A stretch of 64,000 bases of DNA from Paenalicyclobacillus mengziensis (GTDB taxonomy: Bacteria > Bacillota > Bacilli > Alicyclobacillales > Alicyclobacillaceae): positions 1,798,001 to 1,862,000 of the forward strand of contig NZ_CP071182.1 in the NCBI RefSeq assembly GCF_017298635.1, written 5' to 3'. The translations under genes were made by a program, and so were the position numbers. The notes beneath the pieces are model-generated. The model saw only the letters and a list, made by a program, of their open reading frames with translations. It made no database searches and had not been told where the DNA came from. Shown here piece by piece: positions 43,814 through 53,245 of the stretch (position 1 is its first letter; every line of letters starts with the position of its first letter).

Positions 43814-44863
43814 ATGGAGAATGTGCTAGAGGTTAAAAACCTGGAGATACAATTCGAGATTAATGAAAAATACTATTCAGCTGTCAAAGATGTCGATTTT
43901 TTTATTCGCCAAGGGGAAACATTGGGCCTAGTTGGCGAATCCGGCTGTGGAAAGAGCGTTACGTCTCTGTCCATCATGCGTTTGTTGCAAGATTCTGCGA
44001 AGGTTTCTGGCAGCGTGATGTACAACGGGAAAGACCTTCTGAAGCTGCCAGAGTCTAAGATGCGCAGCATTCGGGGAAACGAGATCAGCATGATTTTTCA
44101 GGAACCCATGACGTCTCTGAATCCCGTCCATCGCATTGGCCGACAAATTGGCGAAAGTCTCATGCTCCACAAAGGCATGAGTGCCCGCCGAGCCAGGCAG
44201 GAAGCCATTGAGTTACTTCGTAAAGTGGGTATTCCAAGGGCAGATGAGGTCGTTGACGACTATCCTCATCAGTTTTCTGGAGGGATGCGGCAACGCGTCA
44301 TGATTGCCATCGCGATGGCTTGTGAACCGAAGTTGCTCATCGCCGATGAGCCTACGACGGCCCTCGACGTCACGATTCAGGCTCAGATTCTGGATTTGAT
44401 GCGCAAACTCGCCAAGGAAAACAACATGGCCATTCTGCTCATTACGCACGACCTTGGGGTCGTGGCTGAAATGTGCGATCGCGTTGCCGTCATGTACGCC
44501 GGCCGGGTTATGGAGCAGGGACCTGTTCGTGAGATTTTCCGTAATCCGCAAAACCCGTACACCATTGGGCTGATGAACTCAATTCCAAAGCTGGAGGGTC
44601 CAAGGACGAGATTGCAACCCATTGAAGGGAATGTTCCTTCTGTCCGGAACATGCCGCAAGGCTGCCGATTTACCGCACGCTGTCCGTATGTGATGGACAT
44701 TTGCAGAGAGCATGACCCTGGTCTTCTGGCGGTTGCCGAAAACCACATTTCCCGATGCTGGCTGCACGCGGATATCGACGCAGACACAGACGCGTCCAAG
44801 TACACCGATAGAGCGACGGAAGAGCGGCACGATGTACACAGTCACGCCGGGGAGGTGCAGTAA
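43814..44863 (+). CDS. oppD: oligopeptide ABC transporter ATP-binding protein OppD
   Basis: A 349-residue ATPase. Walker A is GESGCGKSV, the signature [10 protein letters not shown], Walker [13 protein letters not shown] and the switch His LITHDLGVV. The Opp-type C-terminal domain has [15 protein letters not shown] with its Cys cluster, which in some members binds an Fe-S cluster. AAGAGGTGA precedes ATG 43814; the open frame from 43454 reads through repeats and is not coding. It overlaps oppF by one base (TAATG). With oppF it drives the permeases OppBC. Confidence 0.94.
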   Translation: MENVLEVKNLEIQFEINEKYYSAVKDVDFFIRQGETLGLVGESGCGKSVTSLSIMRLLQDSAKVSGSVMYNGKDLLKLPESKMRSIRGNEISMIFQEPMTSLNPVHRIGRQIGESLMLHKGMSARRARQEAIELLRKVGIPRADEVVDDYPHQFSGGMRQRVMIAIAMACEPKLLIADEPTTALDVTIQAQILDLMRKLAKENNMAILLITHDLGVVAEMCDRVAVMYAGRVMEQGPVREIFRNPQNPYTIGLMNSIPKLEGPRTRLQPIEGNVPSVRNMPQGCRFTARCPYVMDICREHDPGLLAVAENHISRCWLHADIDADTDASKYTDRATEERHDVHSHAGEVQ

Positions 44864-45834
44864 TGACAGCAGAGACACTCTTAAGAGTGGAGGACCTAAA
44901 AAAGTACTTCCCAATCCGCAAGGGCGTCTTACAACGCGTAGTCGGGAATGTCCGAGCGGTTGACGGCATCAGTTTTACCGTTCGCCCTGGCGAAACTCTC
45001 GGTGTAGTCGGTGAATCTGGGTGCGGAAAATCTACCATGGCGAGAACGATTCTTCGCCTCATCGAACCGACAAGCGGTGTGGTCGAATTCGAGGGAAAGA
45101 ACGTGGTGACACTAACGAAAAGTGCCATGCGGGAAATGCGTCGTGAGATGCAAATTGTGTTTCAGGACCCGTACGCATCACTCAACCCGCGTTATTCGAT
45201 TGGGAAGACCCTGCTTGATCCGATGGAGATTCATCACCTCTACACGCCTGCTCAACGCAAGCAGCGTGTGGCGCAACTTTTGGACAAGGTCGGGCTTGAC
45301 CCTGATTACACAAACCGATTTGCCCACGAGTTTTCGGGCGGCCAAAGGCAGCGTATCGGGATTGCTCGAGCTCTGACTGTAAATCCGAAGCTCTTGATTT
45401 TGGACGAGCCCGTGGCCGCTCTTGATGTATCGGTTCAGTCACAGGTGCTCAATCTGCTCAGCGATCTTCAAGATGACCTTGGACTCACGTACATCTTTGT
45501 GGCTCATGACTTAAGTGTCGTACGCTACATCAGTGACAGGGTGTTGGTGCTTTACCTCGGTCACATGGCGGAGTTGACAGATGCGGATGAACTATTTGCA
45601 AATCCACTGCATCCATACACGAGGGCCTTACTATCGGCCGTTCCTGTACCCGATCCCGATGCGAAACGCGAGCGAATCATCCTCAAGGGCGACCTGCCGA
45701 GTCCTGCAAATCCTCCGGCCGGGTGTCCATTCCACACCCGTTGCCCAGTTGCAATGGATGTTTGCAGCAAAGAAGTGCCTGCCTGGCAAGAAGTCAAGCC
45801 AGGGCACCGAGTCGCTTGTCATTTATACCAGTAA
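44863..45834 (+). CDS. oppF: oligopeptide ABC transporter ATP-binding protein OppF
   Basis: A 323-residue partner ATPase. KYFPIRKGVLQRVVGNVRAV is the OppF/DppF-type N-terminal stretch. Walker A is GESGCGKST, signature FSGGQRQRIGIA, Walker B LLILDEPVAALDVS, and switch VAHDLSVV. The C-terminal GCPFHTRCPVAMDVC carries the Cys motif. The ATG overlaps the oppD stop. A spacer of about 100 bp separates it from oppC. Confidence 0.94.
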   Translation: MTAETLLRVEDLKKYFPIRKGVLQRVVGNVRAVDGISFTVRPGETLGVVGESGCGKSTMARTILRLIEPTSGVVEFEGKNVVTLTKSAMREMRREMQIVFQDPYASLNPRYSIGKTLLDPMEIHHLYTPAQRKQRVAQLLDKVGLDPDYTNRFAHEFSGGQRQRIGIARALTVNPKLLILDEPVAALDVSVQSQVLNLLSDLQDDLGLTYIFVAHDLSVVRYISDRVLVLYLGHMAELTDADELFANPLHPYTRALLSAVPVPDPDAKRERIILKGDLPSPANPPAGCPFHTRCPVAMDVCSKEVPAWQEVKPGHRVACHLYQ

Positions 45835-45937
45835 ATTCCTAATCGCTAGTCACACCCGGTTGGCGTACGTCAATGTGCACAACTCATGACTTCAGCGATT
45901 GGGTGATTGTCAGTGATTGAAAGGAGCGCAAGGACCG

Positions 45938-46849
45938 ATGAGTGTAAATAATGCCGGTGCGGCTGCACCGGGGGTCTCCCGCAGGGCTGAGAAATCACGC
46001 CTTGGTCTCTTATGGAAGTCCATGCGAGACTTTCCGATGGTTTACGTGGGCGGATTTATCGTTCTACTGCTGGTGGTGTGTGCGGTGTTTGCGCCCGTAC
46101 TCGCACTTCACAACCCAACCACCCAGTTCCAAAACGGACTGAATATGGATGGCACACCCGTTGGACCAAGTAAATTCTTTCCGTTTGGGGCAGACGATGT
46201 TGGGCGTGACGTTTATTCACGGTTGATATACGGGAGCCGTGTCTCTCTGATTGTTGGTGTCTTCGCGACCGTCATTAGTCTCGTGATTGGGACAACGCTG
46301 GGACTGATTTCGGGGTATTTCGGGGGCTTCATTGACACCTTCATCATGCGGGTCACGGATACCATCTTGGCCTTTCCATTTCTGTTGTTTGCGCTTGCGC
46401 TCGTTACAATTCTTGGCTCAAGTTTGACGAACGTCCTCATCACGATTGGAATCCTCGGGTGGGGTGTCATGGCACGCGTTGTCCGCGGCCAAGTGCTGTC
46501 GGTAAAAGAATTTGAGTATGTTCAGGCTGCAAGAGCGCTCGGGGCTTCCACCCCGCGAATTCTGTTTCGGGTTATCTTGCCGAACATCCTTGGCCCGATT
46601 ATTGTTTTGGCAACGCTTGCCGTTAGCCAGAACATCCTGACTGAAGCTGGGCTGAGCTTTCTAGGCGTAGGTGTGCAACCTCCGACACCAAGCTGGGGGA
46701 ACATGATTTACGCGGGTGTCCAGGATTATCAATTTGCCCCTTGGCTGATGGTCTACCCTGGTTTGGCACTGCTGCTCGCCGTGCTTGGCTTTAACCTCCT
46801 TGGCGACGGCCTGCGAGACATTCTAGACCCGCGTAATGCCACGCATTAG
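45938..46849 (+). CDS. oppC: oligopeptide ABC transporter permease OppC
   Basis: A 303-residue permease with about six membrane helices. The N-terminal cytoplasmic part precedes FPMVYVGGFIVLLLVVCAVF; FGADDVGRDVYSRLIYGSR is the OppC/DppC landmark, and the EAA loop is EYVQAARALGASTPRILFRV. The ATG at 45938 follows AAGGAG by 11 bases; an in-frame TTG at 45917 has no site. Order in this operon is D-F-C-B-A. Confidence 0.94.
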   Translation: MSVNNAGAAAPGVSRRAEKSRLGLLWKSMRDFPMVYVGGFIVLLLVVCAVFAPVLALHNPTTQFQNGLNMDGTPVGPSKFFPFGADDVGRDVYSRLIYGSRVSLIVGVFATVISLVIGTTLGLISGYFGGFIDTFIMRVTDTILAFPFLLFALALVTILGSSLTNVLITIGILGWGVMARVVRGQVLSVKEFEYVQAARALGASTPRILFRVILPNILGPIIVLATLAVSQNILTEAGLSFLGVGVQPPTPSWGNMIYAGVQDYQFAPWLMVYPGLALLLAVLGFNLLGDGLRDILDPRNATH

Positions 46850-46866
46850 AAAGGAGGACAATGCAC

Positions 46867-47787
46867 GTGTTATCTTACATCATTCGCCGTCTCGGCGGCG
46901 CACTTGCAGTTTTGTTCGGCATCTCCATCGTGACATTTATTCTGGCCTACGCAGTTCCTTCAGACCCAGCCCGCATGATTGCCGGTCCGAAGGCTTCTCT
47001 GGCAACCATCATGGCCATTCGTCATCAGTTGGGACTCGACCAACCGATGTACGTTCAATACGTCAGGTACATTTGGCGGCTACTGCACTTGAACCTTGGC
47101 ATGTCCTACGTCTACAACTTGCCTGTAACCACACTGATTGCACAGCGGTTCTGGCCGACCGCTTCGCTCGCATTGTCTGCCTGGATTGCAGAACTGGTGA
47201 TTGGAATTCCGCTTGGCATCTATACGGCGAGGCGCGCACGGAGGATTGGAGACTACATTGTCAGCATCCTCGCCCTCGTTGGAATTTCCTTGTTGATTCC
47301 GTGGCTCGGAATCGTTCTGTTGTACTGGTTCGGGTTCAAGATCCCTATCTTTCCGCTCGGTGGCACAGGAGGCATTACGCATTTAATTCTGCCTGCACTT
47401 ACCTACGGGATTACAGGTGCAGCAGCTTACACCAGGTTGCTCAAGTCATCCATGCTGGAAGTCCTGCGTCAAGACTATGTCCGGACAGCACGCGCGAAAG
47501 GTGCCGCAGAGTCCCGAGTGGTTAACAGACATGTAATTCGAAATGCACTCATCCCTGTGATTACGTACGGTGGGATTGACGTCGGTTATTTGCTCGGCGG
47601 TGTGGTGCTGCTCGAAGTCACTTTTAACTGGAACGGTCTTGGTATTCTGGCCTACAACGCAATTTCCGAAAGTGATATCCCAGTGATTATGGGGACAGTG
47701 TTGCTGACAGCCTTGTTGGTGGTGCTGTTTAACCTCCTTGTCGATATCGTTTATGTGTTTGTGGACCCGCGCATTCGCTACAGTTAA
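46867..47787 (+). CDS. oppB: oligopeptide ABC transporter permease OppB
   Basis: A 306-residue permease with about six helices. LSYIIRRLGGALAVLFGISI matches the OppB/DppB N terminus, LGLDQPMYVQYVRY follows, and the EAA loop is QDYVRTARAKGAAESRV. AAAGGAGG (46850-46857) lies 9 bases before GTG 46867 but only 3 bases before ATG 46861, so the GTG start is preferred; the difference is two residues. It pairs with OppC in the membrane. Confidence 0.93.
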   Translation: MLSYIIRRLGGALAVLFGISIVTFILAYAVPSDPARMIAGPKASLATIMAIRHQLGLDQPMYVQYVRYIWRLLHLNLGMSYVYNLPVTTLIAQRFWPTASLALSAWIAELVIGIPLGIYTARRARRIGDYIVSILALVGISLLIPWLGIVLLYWFGFKIPIFPLGGTGGITHLILPALTYGITGAAAYTRLLKSSMLEVLRQDYVRTARAKGAAESRVVNRHVIRNALIPVITYGGIDVGYLLGGVVLLEVTFNWNGLGILAYNAISESDIPVIMGTVLLTALLVVLFNLLVDIVYVFVDPRIRYS

Positions 47788-47956
47788 AAAGGTCCGCTGC
47801 AGCTACCCAGATTGGGTATAGTTCAACAGGCTTAGCAACTCAATAGACCGTGTATCGGTCAACAGACTGCAGTGAAAAGTGTTGAGGCATGGCATATGGC
47901 GTGCTTGGATGGGCAGTCTATTCCCTGACAGTCTCTATTCGAAGGGGGAAGGACAC

Positions 47957-49648
47957 GTGTCATCCAAGCGCCAAAAAGGTGCCGCATGGATGGCTGTCAC
48001 GCTAACAATGGGCCTGGCTCTAGCAGGTTGCGGCCAAGGTGGCAACACAACTGGCACGCAATCCGCAGCAACTGGACCCGTTGAAGGTGGCAGCATCGTC
48101 CTCGACACTGACTCAAACTTTAAAGATTTTGACCCAGCGCTCGCCTATTTCACAACAGACACTGAAGTCGTTCCGCAAGTGTACGAGCAATTGGTCACAT
48201 ACCAGGGGGCTTCCACGAATATTGTGGGCGATCTTGCCCAGTCCTGGGACGTTTCCAAGGATGGAAAAACATATACATTTCATTTGCGAAAAGGCGTGAA
48301 ATTTACAAACGGGGATGCACTCACCGCGCAGTCTTTTATCGACGAGTTTGAACGGGTCCTTGGTAAAACGGGCGTTAACTCCCCAGGAGAAGGTTTCATC
48401 GATCCGGTTGTGGTGGGTGCCACCGCGTACCACAACCTGAAAAACAAGACAGGTCAACACATTTCTGGCGTCACAGCTCCGGATCCCTACACCTTGCGGA
48501 TTCAACTCAACCAGCCGCAAGCTTACTTTTTGGACGTTATGGCCATGCCGTTCTTTTCTGCTGTCGACCAGAAATACATCAACAAGGTTGGAAACGCAGC
48601 CTTTGATTCCACCAGTATGATGGGAACCGGACCCTTTATGGCTTCCCAGATCAACGCCAACGGCGTGGTGTTGAAAAAGAACACAGGATACTGGAACAAG
48701 GACAAAAATGGGAATGCACTACCGTATCTTGATCAGGTAAAGATTCGCATCAACAAGAACGACCAAGTCGATGCACTGAACTTTGAGCAAGGGCAGACTG
48801 CGCTTCTCGGCTGGGTGATTAACGGTATTCCCTCAGCTTCAATACCAACGTTTCGTAGCAATCCAAAATTGAAAAAGATGATGCAGACCTTTCCTGAGAA
48901 CGCCAACTACTATCTGGGCATGAATGTCAAAACGGGACCCTTTAGGAACCACAAGCTGCGATTGGCAATGGAGTACGCCATCAATAAAACGAAGTTGGCA
49001 CAGCTATCCGCAGGGAAAGATGTCCCGGCCAATCAGGACATTCCGCCAGCCATTCCAGGATACGTGAAGAATTTGCCGGCAGATGTAAGTTATAGTTATA
49101 ACCCGACTAAGGCCAAACAACTGCTTGCCGCCGCTGGGTACAAACCAGGGCAACTCACTGTGACGCTGACTTCGCAAAACAGTGGACTCGCACCGACATG
49201 GGATCAGGCAATTCAGTACGACCTTCAGCAAGTCGGCATTAACTGCAAAATCAACATGTTGAACAACAACACCTTCTACACCGAAGGCATGTCAGGGAGC
49301 TTGACCTTGTTTATCGCCGGATGGTATCAGGATTTCCCAGACCCCTATGATTTCTTGATGCTTCTGGCAAGCAATCAGGCACCAAGCAACAACATGACGT
49401 GGTACTCGAACCCACAAGTGGATGCTTGGCTGCAGCAGCTGAACACAAGCACAAATACCAAGCAGAGGATGACCTTGTCGAAGGAGATCACGGTCCAGTT
49501 CCTGAAGGATGCCCCATGGGTGCCGCTCTGCTTCTCGAACGCCGTATATGCGATTCAGCCTTGGGTTCATGGTTACTACTTTAGTCCTGCACTAGGCGAT
49601 CCGCTTCAACACATCTGGATTGACAAGGGTCACAGTCAGACCGGGTGA
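47957..49648 (+). CDS. oppA: peptide-binding lipoprotein OppA
   Basis: A 563-residue extracytoplasmic binding protein of the SBP_bac_5 family. The signal peptide ends in lipobox LALAGC near residue 25. YEQLVTYQGAS, TYTFHLRKGVKFTNGDALTA and the VDQKYINK region are typical family blocks. The start is GTG 47957 after GGGGGAAGGA; the open frame back to 47879 has no site. It is last in the operon and delivers peptides to OppBC. The sequence at and after the stop is partly repeated downstream. Confidence 0.93.
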   Translation: MSSKRQKGAAWMAVTLTMGLALAGCGQGGNTTGTQSAATGPVEGGSIVLDTDSNFKDFDPALAYFTTDTEVVPQVYEQLVTYQGASTNIVGDLAQSWDVSKDGKTYTFHLRKGVKFTNGDALTAQSFIDEFERVLGKTGVNSPGEGFIDPVVVGATAYHNLKNKTGQHISGVTAPDPYTLRIQLNQPQAYFLDVMAMPFFSAVDQKYINKVGNAAFDSTSMMGTGPFMASQINANGVVLKKNTGYWNKDKNGNALPYLDQVKIRINKNDQVDALNFEQGQTALLGWVINGIPSASIPTFRSNPKLKKMMQTFPENANYYLGMNVKTGPFRNHKLRLAMEYAINKTKLAQLSAGKDVPANQDIPPAIPGYVKNLPADVSYSYNPTKAKQLLAAAGYKPGQLTVTLTSQNSGLAPTWDQAIQYDLQQVGINCKINMLNNNTFYTEGMSGSLTLFIAGWYQDFPDPYDFLMLLASNQAPSNNMTWYSNPQVDAWLQQLNTSTNTKQRMTLSKEITVQFLKDAPWVPLCFSNAVYAIQPWVHGYYFSPALGDPLQHIWIDKGHSQTG

Positions 49649-49691
49649 ACTGAGTTGCACCAAGGTGATTGAGTTTTACCAAACAAACCGA

Positions 49692-49747
49692 ATTGTACCA
49701 AAAGACCGATTTGAACCAGATTGTACCAAAAGACCGATTTGAACCGG
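49692..49747. repeat. 28-bp tandem repeat downstream of oppA
   Basis: Two copies (49692-49719 and 49720-49747) of ATTGTACCAAAAGACCGATT plus TGAACCRG. A looser copy precedes them, and the CAGACCG-AACTG-TTGC sequence around the oppA stop recurs at about 49749. The remaining gap to 49915 holds only a hairpin at 49799. Confidence 0.93.
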
Positions 49748-49798
49748 GCAGACCGAACTGTATTGCCATGGCTTCGATGGTTTGTTTCAAATGTTGAT

Positions 49799-49821
49799 GG
49801 CCCCCCAGGTGATGGGGGGCC
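49799..49821 (+). terminator. GC-rich hairpin, possible terminator of the opp operon
   Basis: Perfect 8-bp stem GGCCCCCC / GGGGGGCC, loop AGGTGAT, without a T-tract. It could be a transcription pause or mRNA end-protecting hairpin. Confidence 0.5.
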
Positions 49822-49915
49822 GTCCGGTTGTCGAGAAACCCTCGGCCGTCTGTAGGGGACGCAGGTGTATTCCGTTGCCCTCGCCATTCCCGTTTGCGCC
49901 TAATGGCTTCCGTGG

Positions 49916-50124
49916 ATAACGAGCTGAGAAAGCGTTATTCAAATTACTTGAAGGTAGGTTCAGTGGAAATAACGCGCTCCTGGCGCGTTATTGTCCAAAC
50001 GGATAGAAATAACGCTTTCACAAAACGTTATTTGTTCACCTTGGGAACTTAACGCGTTTAGAACTCGTTATTTCGTGCTGGTCAGGCTGGGGGTGAGGTC
50101 AATAGCACCTCGACAGCGCGTTAT
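49916..50124. repeat. compound palindromic element, copy B (five 23-bp hairpins)
   Basis: Five imperfect palindromes start at 49916, 49969, 50009, 50049 and 50102 (spacings 53, 40, 40, 53), the same plan as copy A at 27026. Hairpin 2 and its flanks (GTTCAGTGGAAATAACGCGC, then TGGCGCGTTATTGTC) are the best conserved part. Hairpins 3 to 5 have diverged but keep length and phase. It lies between oppA and the lipoyl protein gene. Confidence 0.9.
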
Positions 50125-50214
50125 TTCTTGTCGTCAGACTGGGGTGGACGCTTGTTTTGAGCACTTTGAACCCCCAAAACTCCCAAAACGGAGACTTTGT
50201 CGACAATCTGTTCG

Positions 50215-50242
50215 CCCTCCACGTGATGGAGGGTATTTTATT
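50215..50242 (+). terminator. hairpin with T-rich tail before the lipoyl protein gene
   Basis: Stem CCCTCCA / TGGAGGG, loop CGTGA, followed by TATTTTATT. It would end any transcript coming from the opp side. Confidence 0.7.
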
Positions 50243-50355
50243 GTGTGAATTTTCGCTTTCTGTATTGTTTCCACAATTGGCGAAACAGGGAAAAACTATG
50301 GTAGGATGATGGCGTACGTTAGGAATCGCGTACGTTAGGAAAGGATTGATTCACG

Positions 50356-50598
50356 ATGGCAGAGATGAAAATTCCGCAACTCGGTGAAAGTGTGACAGAG
50401 GGTCTTCTCGCGTCTTGGTTAAAGGAACCGGGCGATCACGTTGATGTGGACGAGCCTTTGCTTGAGGTCACCACAGACAAAGTCAACGTGGAGATTCCAT
50501 CTGAATATAGCGGTGTCATTGAGGAAATTCTCGTGCCCGCGGGCAGCAAAGTAGAAATTGGCAGTGTGGTCTGCCGGATTCGTCCGGACGGGGAATAA
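50356..50598 (+). CDS. free-standing lipoyl-domain protein
   Basis: An 80-residue protein that is exactly one lipoyl domain. [20 protein letters not shown] is the E2-type start; [15 protein letters not shown] carries the lipoylated Lys in a DKV context, typical of 2-oxoglutarate or branched-chain dehydrogenase E2 chains. It ends in a normal stop right after the domain. No peripheral-subunit-binding or acyltransferase domain continues in any frame, and no E1/E3 gene is adjacent. AGGAAAGGA lies upstream of the ATG. It may be a lipoate carrier for another complex or a remnant of an E2 gene. Confidence 0.85.
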   Translation: MAEMKIPQLGESVTEGLLASWLKEPGDHVDVDEPLLEVTTDKVNVEIPSEYSGVIEEILVPAGSKVEIGSVVCRIRPDGE

Positions 50599-50689
50599 AC
50601 AACCAGGACAGAATGAAGTGGGGTTAGCTGCAGAGAAACAATGTTTCTGTCGAAGCGCCGGGCGCTTTGGGCAGCAGGGGGAGAGCCTA

Positions 50690-52024
50690 GTGGATAAAAC
50701 GATGACGTTGTCGCGGTACTTGATTAGAACGATGCTTTTGGCGTTCGTTGGAGGTGCGGTGATTGGCCTCGTTGACGGCGTCACGGGGCTACGGCTCATT
50801 GATATCATTCTCATTACGGCTCTCTGCGCAGCTGTTCTTGGGGCCGGCATTAGCTTTGCAAATTACCGTCGATTCTTGGCTCCCATACCAAAGATAAAGG
50901 ATTTCGTAAGTCGTGTCGGTAACGGCGATCTGTCTCTGGCACTTCCCCCTGCCGAGGTCGGCGAATTAAAGCCCATTGCACACAGCCTGAACGACATGGT
51001 CGGTAAACTTGCAGCTCTTGTTGCTTCTACATCTCAGATGACAATCGACATCCGCAGTGTAACAGACGAGTTGAATGGAAAGATGCGGGAGTCACTGGCT
51101 ACGACGACGGAAGTGGCGAAAGCCATGGCTGAAGTCAGCAGCAGCACAGACATGGGGCTCAAACAGGTAGATTCTACAGCACAAGCTGTGAACAGCATCC
51201 TTGCGGGGCTTGAGGAAGTGGCTGCAAGTGCTCAGACCGCCGCGAGCTCAGCTGTAGAGGCCACCGACAAGGCTGCCGAAGGAAGTCAGAAGATGACCGA
51301 GATGGTGGCGGGCCTTCATACGCTCGAAGCAACCATCGGGAACATGAAGGAGTCCGTACACGCGCTGTCTGAGCATTCTCTGGAGATTCATACGATGGTG
51401 GATGTTATCACCGAGATCGCAGACCAAACCGATTTGTTGGCGTTGAATGCTGCCATCGAAGCCGCCAGGGCTGGTACAGAGGGGAAAGGTTTTGCAGTCG
51501 TGGCAGAGGAAGTTCGAAAACTGGCAGAACAGTCTGCTAAGTCGGCTAGGGACATTCGCCAGCGAGTGGCAGCTATCCAGTCAGATGCGAAAAACGCTGC
51601 CACCTCCGTGGAAACGGGTGAGTCGCAGTTTACAGCGTCGTTTGCTGCGATTGAACGGACCGATGGATTGTTTCGTGAGATTGTCTCCTCTGTAGCCCAT
51701 GTAAGTAGTCAAATGCAGGAAGTTTCTGCAACAACCCTAGACCAGGTAGCAGAATGCGAAAAGGCTGCCACAGCAGCCAACCAAATTCGGGAGTTGCAAC
51801 GGGTCGACTTGGTCAAAATTGAGTCCGCCGAGCGAGCCACCGAGTATGAACGGCACACCGTATCGGACGTCGCTGATATCGCCAGGCGACTACTTACGCT
51901 CGCTCAGGATTGTGAGCGGTCGTTGCAAGCCTTTCAAGTAGATAGTGAAGGAAATGTTCAGAACGGGCCACGGGCCAAGAGCAACATTACGCCCTTAGCC
52001 CAAAGCACAGCGATTGGTTCCTAA
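50690..52024 (+). CDS. methyl-accepting chemotaxis protein without a ligand-binding domain
   Basis: A 444-residue transducer. Two close membrane helices (about 9-28 and 35-56) with almost no loop between them are followed by a HAMP-like segment (about 60-115, [20 protein letters not shown]) and a long coiled-coil signalling domain. Its hairpin tip is [20 protein letters not shown] followed by [19 protein letters not shown], which contacts CheA/CheW. No extracellular sensor is present, so it may sense a membrane or cytoplasmic signal. The start is GTG 50690 after GGGGGAGAG; the earlier frame from 50558 overlaps the lipoyl gene. No che or flagellar gene is nearby. Confidence 0.92.
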   Translation: MDKTMTLSRYLIRTMLLAFVGGAVIGLVDGVTGLRLIDIILITALCAAVLGAGISFANYRRFLAPIPKIKDFVSRVGNGDLSLALPPAEVGELKPIAHSLNDMVGKLAALVASTSQMTIDIRSVTDELNGKMRESLATTTEVAKAMAEVSSSTDMGLKQVDSTAQAVNSILAGLEEVAASAQTAASSAVEATDKAAEGSQKMTEMVAGLHTLEATIGNMKESVHALSEHSLEIHTMVDVITEIADQTDLLALNAAIEAARAGTEGKGFAVVAEEVRKLAEQSAKSARDIRQRVAAIQSDAKNAATSVETGESQFTASFAAIERTDGLFREIVSSVAHVSSQMQEVSATTLDQVAECEKAATAANQIRELQRVDLVKIESAERATEYERHTVSDVADIARRLLTLAQDCERSLQAFQVDSEGNVQNGPRAKSNITPLAQSTAIGS

Positions 52025-52045
52025 CATTCATTTGTCATCCCAAAG

Positions 52046-52131
52046 CAGCTTTGTGCTGCCAGCTTTGCGTCGCCAGCTTGTCTGCTGTCAGTTTTTCCGC
52101 TGTCAGCTTGTCTTTTTCTGCTGTCATCTCA
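52046..52131. repeat. degenerate 14-20-bp repeats at the folD 3' end
   Basis: Loose copies of TCTGCTGTCAGCTTGTC and GCAGCTTTGTGCTGCCAGC fill the space between the convergent chemotaxis and folD genes. The last two bases reach the folD stop codon. Confidence 0.75.
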
Positions 52132-52971
52132 ATGCAGCTTTTCTGCCGCCTCCACAGTGTGCCGGAGAAGGGTTGCGATGGTGACAGGGCCGATACCGCC
52201 CGGCACGGGTGTGATGGCCGAGACTTGGCCAAGACAAGATTCGAAGTCTGCATCGCCGACATTTCCCTCGTTGTATCCGGCGTCAAGCACAATTGCGCCT
52301 TGTTTGAGCCATTCGCCCTGCACAAACCGGGGTCGTCCAACGGCAGCAACGACGATATCGGCTGTGCTGACGTGGAAGGGAAGGTCTGTGGTTTTTGAAT
52401 GGCATACAGTGATGGTTGCGTTGCGGTTCAGCAGTAGGAAGGAAACTGGTTTGCCGAGGATTGCACTGCGCCCAATGACGACGACGTGTTGACCGGAGAT
52501 GGGCAGATGATAGTAATCCATCACAGCGATGATGGCTTCTGGAGTGCACGAAGCATAGCTCTGCACGCTGTAAGCCATTCTTCCAAAACCGAGACTGGTG
52601 ACCCCATCCACGTCTTTCTCAGGAACAATCGCGTCAAACGCGAGACGCTCATTGATTTGAGCGGGTACTGGATGTTGCAGCAAAATCCCGTGTATCAACG
52701 GGTCACCGTTTAGTTCAGCGATGGTATCAAGTAGTTGTGCAGTTGTCGTGTCTTCAGGAAGGTGGATGCGGCGCGAGTCCATGCCCAGTTTTTTGCACGC
52801 GTTGCCCTTCATTTTGACGTATGTAGCTGAAGCCGGATCATCTCCGACCAAAATGGTTGCGAGACAGGGCGTCACGCCTCTCTCCTTCAATTTTCTGATC
52901 CGTGGTTCCAAATCTCCGTAAATTTGTGCGACGACGGGCTTTCCTTCCAACAGCAATGGTTTCTGGCTCAA
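52129..52971 (-). CDS. folD: methylenetetrahydrofolate dehydrogenase / cyclohydrolase
   Basis: A 280-residue bifunctional enzyme that converts 5,10-methylene-THF to 10-formyl-THF. Landmarks are ILVGDDPASATYVKMKGNAC with the catalytic Lys, LLQHPVPAQI, EKDVDGVTSLGFGR, VVVIGRSAILGKPVS and TPVPGGIGPVTIATLL. The start is a TTG at 52971, 9 bases after GGGGAG, giving MSQKPLLLEGK as in relatives; the open frame to 53382 is not part of FolD. It is monocistronic, convergent with the chemotaxis gene. Confidence 0.95.
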   Translation of the reverse strand: MSQKPLLLEGKPVVAQIYGDLEPRIRKLKERGVTPCLATILVGDDPASATYVKMKGNACKKLGMDSRRIHLPEDTTTAQLLDTIAELNGDPLIHGILLQHPVPAQINERLAFDAIVPEKDVDGVTSLGFGRMAYSVQSYASCTPEAIIAVMDYYHLPISGQHVVVIGRSAILGKPVSFLLLNRNATITVCHSKTTDLPFHVSTADIVVAAVGRPRFVQGEWLKQGAIVLDAGYNEGNVGDADFESCLGQVSAITPVPGGIGPVTIATLLRHTVEAAEKLH

Positions 52972-53245
52972 TTCCCATCGCTCCCCTTGATTAGATGTGT
53001 TACAGCGAGTATACGTTTGGCCATCGTCCTCTGCAACTTTCCTGGGACAAGCAACGTGATGGAGCGGTTCTCCGGTTACAATGTGCTTTTGGTTACATGT
53101 TTTGCAGTTGCCGCATGCAATGCGCAAGTATGCTTTGTCAACAAAATCGCCGGTGGCGTCAAGATTCATGCTTTTGCCATAGATAGTCTGGCAGGAACGG
53201 CGTAGAATGGGGAATAGAGATTTTGCAGGAAGGGGATGATGAGCC

